The position numbers and the translations under genes were made by a program. From assembly GCA_003564655.1 (NCBI GenBank), contig PXES01000012.1, forward strand, positions 1-18,479: a stretch of 18,479 bases of DNA, in the 5' to 3' direction. Below are positions 14,093 through 18,479 of this stretch, in pieces. Within the stretch, counting starts at the first letter, position 1; each line of letters begins with the position of its first letter. Below the pieces are notes generated by a model. It did not search any database, was not told where the DNA came from, and worked only from the letters and a program-made list of their open reading frames with translations. The DNA is from Paracoccaceae bacterium. Its GTDB lineage: Bacteria; Pseudomonadota; Alphaproteobacteria; Rhodobacterales; Rhodobacteraceae.

Positions 14093-15808
14093 GTGCCCAA
14101 GTCGATTGCTCAGGAATGCCTCAACTCCGAAGTCCAGCGGCGTGCATTGATCGTCGATGACAGCCGGGCCCAGCGGATGGTCTTCGCCCGCCATCTGCAG
14201 CGCTGGGGTTACGCCACGACAGAGGCCGAATCGGGCGCGCAGGCATTGGACCTTGCAGCGCAGACCCATTTCGACCTGATCCTGTCGGACTGGATCATGC
14301 CGGGCATGAATGGCCTTGAATTCTGCCGTGCCTTCCGCGCCTGCCCGCGCGAGGAATACAGTTACTTCATTCTTCTGACCTCGAAAAACGACAAGGACGC
14401 AGTGGCCGAGGGGCTGGATGTCGGTGCGGACGACTTCCTTTCCAAGCCCGTCTCGACACATGAGTTGCGCGCCCGCATCAATGCCGGCGAACGCCTCCTT
14501 TCCAAGGAACGCGAAGTGCGCATCGCCCGCGCCCGGCTGGTCGACGCGGTCGAGGCGCTGGAGGATGGCTTCGTCTATTTCGATGCGCGGGATCGGCTGG
14601 TCCTCGCCAACAGCCGCTTTCGCGAACTTTATGCCCGCAGCGCCGATATCATCCACGAGGGGGTCTTGTTCGAGGACATGCTGCGCCATGCCATCGCCCG
14701 CGGGCAGTTCCCGGAAGCACATGGGCGCGAGGAGGAGTGGCTGCGCGAGCGCATGCGCGCCCACCGCGCCGGCGAGACGGTGCGCCAGCACCTCGCCGAT
14801 GGTCGCGTGCTGCAGATCGCCGAGCGTCCGACCGCCGATGGCGGACGCGTCGGTGTCCGCGTCGATGTGACCGAGTTGCATTGCGCCCGCGAAACGGCCC
14901 GCAAGGCCGAGGCACAGGCCAAACGCCAGAACGCGGAGTTGCGCGCCGCGCTGGATGAATTGCAGACGCTCTATGATGCAGTCGACCGCGATCTGATGGA
15001 GGCGCGGCGCCTGCAGCAATCTCTCCTGCGCGAGCGGCAGCATGATTTCGGCGGTACGCGGCTGTCGCTTCTGCTGCAATCCTCGGGGCATGTGGGCGGC
15101 GACATGGTCGGCAGTTTCAGGATTTCCGCATCGCGCGTGGGGGTATATTCGATCGACGTGTCGGGACATGGAGTGGCCGCTGCAATGCTGGGCGCGCGGA
15201 TCGGTGCCCTGTTCTCGGGCGGCGAGCATGCCCAGAACATTGCCCTGATGCGCGACGCCAGATCCGGCGCGGTATCCGCCCGTGCGCCGCATGATGTCGC
15301 CGCGCGCATGAACGAGCTGATGCTGCAGGAAATCGAGACCGAGAGTTACCTGACCATCGCCTATGCCGATATCGACCTTGCCAGCGGGCGGCTGCAGATG
15401 GTGCAGGCGGGCCATCCGCACCCGCTTATCCAGCGCAACGATGGTCGGCTGGAGTATCTGGGCCACGGCGGGTTGCCGATAGGTTTGATCCCCGGCGCGG
15501 AATATCAGAACATTGCCGCGCAACTTCACCCGGGTGACCGGCTGTTCCTGTATTCTGACGGAATATCAGAGTGCATGGACCCGCAGGGACAGGAGTTTTC
15601 GGACGTGCAACTTGGCATCGTGCTCGCGAAACTCGCCCGAACGCGCGGTGCGGCCTTCCTCGACGCGCTGAAATGGGAGTTGACCTCCTGGTCCGGCAAG
15701 GAAGAGTTCGACGATGACGTGTCGGGTGCGTTGCTGGAGTTCGATCACCCGCTGGCCATCCCTCCCGAGGCGCCGCGCTACCATCGCGGAATTCCCGTCT
15801 GTGATTGA
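14093..15808 (+). CDS. response regulator with PAS and PP2C (SpoIIE-type) phosphatase domains
   Basis: Cytoplasmic serine/threonine phosphatase under receiver control, the RsbU/RssB-like design that usually dephosphorylates an anti-sigma-factor antagonist in partner-switching pathways. Of 571 residues, the receiver (about 16-135) has D22/D23, phospho-acceptor D66 in LSDWIMPGMNG and K118. A PAS domain follows (about 145-262, DAVEALEDGFVYFDARDRLV), then a coiled-coil linker (about 262-312). The PP2C domain (about 320-552) has metal-site residues in GGDMVG (D337), DVSGHG (D355), YSDGISE (D489) and EEFDDDVSG (D541/D542), so it looks catalytically complete. It starts at GTG 14093, with ACAGG about 8 bases upstream. 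The divergent HPt gene is the likely phosphodonor. No anti-sigma kinase or STAS-domain antagonist is present in the window. Confidence 0.93.
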   Translation: MPKSIAQECLNSEVQRRALIVDDSRAQRMVFARHLQRWGYATTEAESGAQALDLAAQTHFDLILSDWIMPGMNGLEFCRAFRACPREEYSYFILLTSKNDKDAVAEGLDVGADDFLSKPVSTHELRARINAGERLLSKEREVRIARARLVDAVEALEDGFVYFDARDRLVLANSRFRELYARSADIIHEGVLFEDMLRHAIARGQFPEAHGREEEWLRERMRAHRAGETVRQHLADGRVLQIAERPTADGGRVGVRVDVTELHCARETARKAEAQAKRQNAELRAALDELQTLYDAVDRDLMEARRLQQSLLRERQHDFGGTRLSLLLQSSGHVGGDMVGSFRISASRVGVYSIDVSGHGVAAAMLGARIGALFSGGEHAQNIALMRDARSGAVSARAPHDVAARMNELMLQEIETESYLTIAYADIDLASGRLQMVQAGHPHPLIQRNDGRLEYLGHGGLPIGLIPGAEYQNIAAQLHPGDRLFLYSDGISECMDPQGQEFSDVQLGIVLAKLARTRGAAFLDALKWELTSWSGKEEFDDDVSGALLEFDHPLAIPPEAPRYHRGIPVCD

Positions 15809-16111
15809 TCACGGCTGATCAGGGCGGGCGCAGCAGGGGCAAGATCGGGCCATCACCCGACCGCTGCACGGGTCGCCGGTTGTCATTTACGCAGCCGCCC
15901 GCGCCGCGTACCTGAAGCCTGCCCCGGCAGGGCCTGCCCCGGCAGGGCCCGCTCCGACATCCACCCGCAAGCTTGGTCCGAGGAGGCCTCCACGACGCAC
16001 AGGCAAGGCCCATCACCTCCGCCGTAGCCAATCCGCCCTCCGCATTGAGCAGCGCCAGCGAGGCGTGCAAGGCGGGTCCGCACCGGCGCTTCGTCCCCCT
16101 CTCGCCGTGCC
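15809..16111. other. 303-base gene-free region between convergent genes
   Basis: This lies between the stop of the phosphatase gene (plus) and the stop of the ArsR gene (minus). The minus-strand open frames here are rich in Arg, Gly and Cys and resemble nothing I know. An SRPBCC-family gene, often found downstream of this kind of ArsR gene, is not present. The only structure seen is the tandem palindrome at 15918-15947. Confidence 0.55.
15918..15947. repeat. tandem 15-base palindromic repeat
   Basis: The unit CCTGCCCCGGCAGGG occurs twice in direct tandem (15918-15932 and 15933-15947). Each copy is itself an inverted repeat (CCTGCC-CC-GGCAGG), so the DNA can form two small hairpins or one larger one. 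There is no following U-tract on either strand. It may help end the convergent transcripts, or it may be a simple local duplication. Confidence 0.6.
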
Positions 16112-16456
16112 TTACCCCTCGGGGCTCTGAAGCTCTTGCGCCAAGAACCGCTCGAAGGAATCGAGATGGATCGGCTCGAACTGCCCGAAGGCCTGCATCC
16201 AGACCGAAGCCTCGCGCAGCGCGTCGGGCTCTAGCTTGCACCACTTCACGCGGCCGCGCTTCTCCTGGCTGATCAGCCCCGCCTGCACCAGCACGCCCAG
16301 ATGCTTCGAGATCGCCGCAAGCGACATCGCAAACGGGGCCGCGACATCGGTCACCGCCATGTCATCCTCGAGCAGCATCGCTAGGATCGCGCGCCGTGTG
16401 GGGTCGGCTAGCGCCATGAAAACCTGGTCGAGCGTGGGGGGTAGCGGCGCTGTCAT
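16112..16456 (-). CDS. ArsR/SmtB family winged-helix transcriptional regulator
   Basis: Small dimeric DNA-binding repressor, 114 residues from the chosen ATG. The winged helix runs about 8-80: VFMALADPTRRAILAMLLEDD is the typical ArsR helix 1-2 start, the recognition helix is in MSLAAISKHLGVLVQAGLI, and the wing is EKRGRVKWCKLEPDAL. There is no CxC metal box, so it resembles the metal-independent group that often precedes an SRPBCC (AHSA1-like) gene; no such gene follows here. In-frame ATGs at 16465 and 16477 could also be the start; none has a good Shine-Dalgarno sequence. A perfect inverted repeat 11 bases upstream of the 16477 ATG is a good candidate autoregulatory operator. It is divergent from the atp operon. 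Confidence 0.88.
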   Translation of the reverse strand: MTAPLPPTLDQVFMALADPTRRAILAMLLEDDMAVTDVAAPFAMSLAAISKHLGVLVQAGLISQEKRGRVKWCKLEPDALREASVWMQAFGQFEPIHLDSFERFLAQELQSPEG

Positions 16457-16487
16457 GCTGTCCATGTTGCGGCGCATGGCGCAAAGG

Positions 16488-16503
16488 TCAACTATGCAGT
16501 TGA
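16488..16503. promoter_or_regulatory. candidate ArsR operator, perfect inverted repeat
   Basis: TCAACT-ATGC-AGTTGA is a perfect 6-bp-arm palindrome with a 4-base spacer, placed just upstream of the ArsR gene. Its position overlaps where the minus-strand -10 region (CATATT, 16508 to 16503) and transcription start would fall. ArsR-family repressors usually bind such sites over their own promoter, so autorepression is the natural reading. Confidence 0.5.
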
Positions 16504-16603
16504 ATATGCTGAGCTGGCGCGGCGCTGCAGAGATCACCATGACGGAAAAAAAAATACAGCAATTACAAGTGCTTGCAGAGGGAGCCCGCGCTTGTATCAC
16601 CGC

Positions 16604-16632
16604 TTGACTCCATGGGGCGCCCTGCATAGCTT
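16604..16632 (+). promoter_or_regulatory. candidate sigma-70-type promoter of the atp operon
   Basis: TTGACT (16604-16609) followed after 17 bases by TAGCTT (16627-16632), or after 15 by CATAGC. It lies about 30 bases before the atpI ATG in the gap between the ArsR gene and atpI. An A9 tract at 16546-16554 lies about 50 bases upstream of the -35. The -35 is good and the -10 is weak. Confidence 0.4.
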
Positions 16633-16661
16633 GCGCGCAACTTGCAGCCGGGTTGGCAGCC

Positions 16662-17003
16662 ATGATCCAGCGCGATGAAATGGAGCGGCTTCGCGCCCTC
16701 GACGCGCGGATCACCGAGGTGAAGGGCAAGCTTGCCCCGCCCCCGGCGAAGCAGGATCATCATTCGATGGCCCAGATCGGCTGGCGGATGGTGATCGAGC
16801 TGGTGTCGGGCCTCGGCATCGGTGCGGCGATGGGATACGGGCTTGATGTGCTGTTCGGCACGCTGCCCATCTTCCTGGTGCTGCTGACATTGCTGGGCTT
16901 CGCCGCCGGGGTCCAGACGATGATGCGCTCGGCGCGCGAGTTGGCGGAAAAACACACGGGGGCAACACCCCCGGAGCGAGAGGACGCGGAACATGGCAGA
17001 TGA
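16662..17003 (+). CDS. atpI: ATP synthase protein I (AtpI/AtpZ-like)
   Basis: Small inner-membrane accessory protein encoded ahead of the F0 genes; family members help c-ring assembly and/or Mg uptake. Of 113 residues, the charged N-terminal part (about 1-40) is followed by two transmembrane helices (WRMVIELVSGLGIGAAMGYGLDVLF and LPIFLVLLTLLGFAAGVQTMM), the AtpZ/AtpI pattern. The ATG at 16662 is chosen; a TTG at 16653 and an ATG at 16680 are alternatives, and the Shine-Dalgarno sequence is poor for all. Its 3' end overlaps atpB by 11 bases, indicating coupled translation. Confidence 0.87.
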   Translation: MIQRDEMERLRALDARITEVKGKLAPPPAKQDHHSMAQIGWRMVIELVSGLGIGAAMGYGLDVLFGTLPIFLVLLTLLGFAAGVQTMMRSARELAEKHTGATPPEREDAEHGR

Positions 17004-17736
17004 GAGCAACGGGCTGGTCATCGAGCCGATGGAACAGTTCGTCGTCAAGGCGCTGTTCGGAGGCGATGTCAACTGGTACACGCCGACTAACGTGACGCTG
17101 TGGATGGCGCTGACCGTGCTCGCCGCCACTGCGCTCATGGTCTACGGCGCGCGCGGTCGTGCGCTTGTGCCCAGCCGTGCTCAATCCGCCGCCGAGATGA
17201 CCTATGGCTTTGTCTACAAGATGGTCGAGGATGTCGCGGGCCACGATGCCGTGCGGTTCTTCCCGCATATCTTCACGCTGTTCATGTTCGTGCTGTTCGC
17301 GAACCTGTTGGGGCTGATCCCGTTCGCCTTTACCACCACGTCGCACATCGCGGTGACGGCCGTGCTGGCACTGACCGTGTTCCTCAGCGTCACGGCGCTG
17401 GGCTTCATCCTGCACGGGCCCAAGTTCCTCAAGCTGTTCTGGGTCGACAGCGCGCCGCTGGCGCTGCGCCCGGTGCTGGCGCTGATCGAGCTGATCTCGT
17501 ACTTCGCCCGCCCCATCAGCCATTCCATTCGTCTGGCCGGTGCCATGATGGCCGGGCACGCGGTCGCCAAGGTGTTCGCGGGCTTCACCGCCGCGATGGG
17601 TGCCGCCTTCTTCTTGCCGATCCTCGCGGTGACCGCGCTCTACGCGCTGGAACTGCTGGTGGCCGTGATTCAGGCCTATGTGTTCACAATTCTGACCTGC
17701 GTGTATCTGCGCGACGCGCTGCATCCGTCGCACTGA
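16993..17736 (+). CDS. atpB: F0F1 ATP synthase subunit a
   Basis: Membrane stator subunit that forms the two proton half-channels next to the c-ring. Of 247 residues, it has several strongly hydrophobic helices. The essential Arg is in the fourth-to-fifth helix block RPISHSIRLAGAMMAGH (the Arg of SIRLAGAM corresponds to E. coli R210), and the C-terminal helix LPILAVTALYALELLVAVIQ carries the conserved Gln/Glu pair. The ATG at 16993 sits inside the end of atpI, with GAGAGGA about 9 bases upstream. atpE starts 52 bases later. Confidence 0.96.
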   Translation: MADESNGLVIEPMEQFVVKALFGGDVNWYTPTNVTLWMALTVLAATALMVYGARGRALVPSRAQSAAEMTYGFVYKMVEDVAGHDAVRFFPHIFTLFMFVLFANLLGLIPFAFTTTSHIAVTAVLALTVFLSVTALGFILHGPKFLKLFWVDSAPLALRPVLALIELISYFARPISHSIRLAGAMMAGHAVAKVFAGFTAAMGAAFFLPILAVTALYALELLVAVIQAYVFTILTCVYLRDALHPSH

Positions 17737-17788
17737 TCCGCAGTCGAAACCCTCAACCTGCCAATTCCAAACCTCAAGGAGACACGAC

Positions 17789-18025
17789 ATGGAAGGCGAT
17801 ATCGCAGAAATGGGCAAGTTCATCGGCGTTGGCCTGACGGCCATCGGCATGGGCGGCGCCGCGATCGGTGTGGGCAACATCGCGGGCAACTTCCTTGCCG
17901 GCGCCCTGCGCAACCCCTCGTCCGCACCCGGCCAGACCGCGATGCTGTTCATCGGCATCGCCTTTGCCGAGGCGCTGGGGATCTTCTCGTTCCTCGTTGC
18001 CCTGCTGCTGATGTTTGCTGTCTGA
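17789..18025 (+). CDS. atpE: F0F1 ATP synthase subunit c
   Basis: Proteolipid that forms the rotating c-ring. It is 78 residues and a two-helix hairpin. The first helix contains the glycine-rich packing motif GMGGAAIGVGNIAG (20-33), the polar loop is RNP (41-43), and the ion-binding carboxylate is E61 in FAEALGIF. The residues around it do not show the sodium-binding pattern, so it should be proton-coupled. It has a strong Shine-Dalgarno AAGGAG (17776-17781), seven bases before the ATG, as expected for a subunit needed in many copies. Confidence 0.97.
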   Translation: MEGDIAEMGKFIGVGLTAIGMGGAAIGVGNIAGNFLAGALRNPSSAPGQTAMLFIGIAFAEALGIFSFLVALLLMFAV

Positions 18026-18051
18026 TCTTCCCGACAGGGACCCATCGCCCG

Positions 18052-18071
18052 GGGGGGCCACCCGGCCCCTT
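18052..18071 (+). terminator. intercistronic hairpin after atpE
   Basis: GGGGCC-ACCC-GGCCCC (18054-18069), extendable by two G-T pairs at the base, lies between the atpE stop and the b' gene. There is no U-tract, so it is more likely a partial terminator or mRNA-stabilising stem than a full terminator. Such stems can raise c-subunit yield over its neighbours; that role is inferred. Confidence 0.45.
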
Positions 18072-18099
18072 CGGTGACACCAGGGCTTAGGGGAACAAG

Positions 18100-18479
18100 A
18101 TGGAAGACGAGGCTGCAAACGGGGTCGGAATGCCCCAGCTCGATCTGAGCACCTTCTCCAACCAGATCTTCTGGTTGGTGGTGACGCTTTTCGTGCTTTA
18201 CTACATCATGTCGCGTGTGGCCCTGCCGCGCATCGCCGCGGTGCTGGCGGACCGGCGCGGGACGATCACCAGCGACATCAGCGCCGCCGAGGAATACAAG
18301 CTCAAGGCGCAGGCCGCGGAAGAGGCCTATAACAAGGCCCGCGCCGATGCCCGGGCCGAGGCCAATCGTATCATCGAGGCCGCACGTGCCGAGATGCAGG
18401 CCCAGCTTGATGCCGAAATGGCAAAGGCCGATGCCGAGATCGCCGCGCGCACCGCCGAGTCAGAGCGGCGCATCCGCGA
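18100..18479 (+). CDS. F0F1 ATP synthase subunit b' (3' end outside window)
   Basis: Peripheral-stalk subunit, open to the window edge (126 full codons seen, no stop). After a short N-terminal stretch, MPQLDLSTFSNQIFWLVVTL (11-30) leads into one transmembrane helix with LFVLYYIMSRVALPRIAAVLADR. A long charged coiled coil follows (EEYKLKAQAAEEAYNKARADA). The acidic N-terminus plus the MPQLDLSTF motif is the b' type (atpX/atpF2, also called atpG) rather than the plain b subunit, which should follow outside the window. The ATG at 18100 has TAGGGGA about 6 bases upstream. Confidence 0.93.
   Translation, partial: MEDEAANGVGMPQLDLSTFSNQIFWLVVTLFVLYYIMSRVALPRIAAVLADRRGTITSDISAAEEYKLKAQAAEEAYNKARADARAEANRIIEAARAEMQAQLDAEMAKADAEIAARTAESERRIR

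Noticed and set aside
14078..15529. Minus-strand open frame of 483 codons
   Set aside because: Antisense to the receiver-PAS-PP2C gene, whose domains and active-site residues are complete.
15819..16244. Minus-strand open frame of 141 codons overlapping the ArsR gene
   Set aside because: It runs in another frame of the ArsR gene and then through the tandem palindrome; composition is shadow-like and it is not an SRPBCC protein.
16711..18045. Minus-strand open frame of 444 codons
   Set aside because: Antisense to atpI, atpB and atpE; rich in His, Arg and Gln with no family resemblance.
1..18479. CRISPR array, tRNA/rRNA gene, insertion sequence or prophage
   Set aside because: Looked for regular direct repeats with spacers, tRNA T-loop/anticodon patterns, and transposase or phage-like products; none seen.

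Overview
The window looks like a chromosomal segment of an alphaproteobacterium, most likely family Rhodobacteraceae. It is very GC-rich. It carries the alphaproteobacterial pleD and DUF3572 pair, an F0 gene order atpI-atpB-atpE-b' subunit with a separate b' gene, and a short GC-rich intergenic element of a kind I remember from Rhodobacteraceae. Nearly everything is core, vertically inherited material. I see no insertion sequence, prophage, CRISPR array, tRNA or rRNA gene.

Layout. (1) 240-2455, minus strand: DUF3572 gene then aspS. (2) 2545-3963, plus: pleD diguanylate cyclase, divergent from DUF3572. (3) 3964-4591: a 628-base stretch with no convincing gene but several strong hairpins. (4) 4592-10389, minus: argG, then a tight run gpmI-envC-ctpA-rppH with ATGA overlaps, so central metabolism, cell-division/periplasm functions and mRNA decay appear to be co-transcribed. 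(5) 10510-13560, plus: an NSS-type sodium-coupled transporter, a hotdog thioesterase and a threonine ammonia-lyase (ilvA); the last two overlap. (6) 13576-15808: an HPt phosphotransfer protein (minus) divergent from a receiver-PAS-PP2C phosphatase (plus), probably two halves of one signalling pathway. (7) 15809-16111: gene-free, with a tandem GC-rich palindrome. (8) 16112-16456, minus: an ArsR-family repressor with a perfect inverted repeat just upstream. (9) 16662 to the window end, plus: the F0 part of ATP synthase (atpI, atpB, atpE and the b' subunit, which is cut off by the window edge).

I do not see a clearly undescribed multi-gene system. The items most worth a second look are an apparent in-frame insertion of about 25-30 residues, relatively AT-rich, inside the AspRS gene; the divergent HPt / receiver-phosphatase pair, which has no kinase or anti-sigma partner in view; the hairpin-rich gene-free stretch after pleD, which could encode a structured RNA; and the ArsR gene, which has a clear candidate operator but no SRPBCC partner gene.
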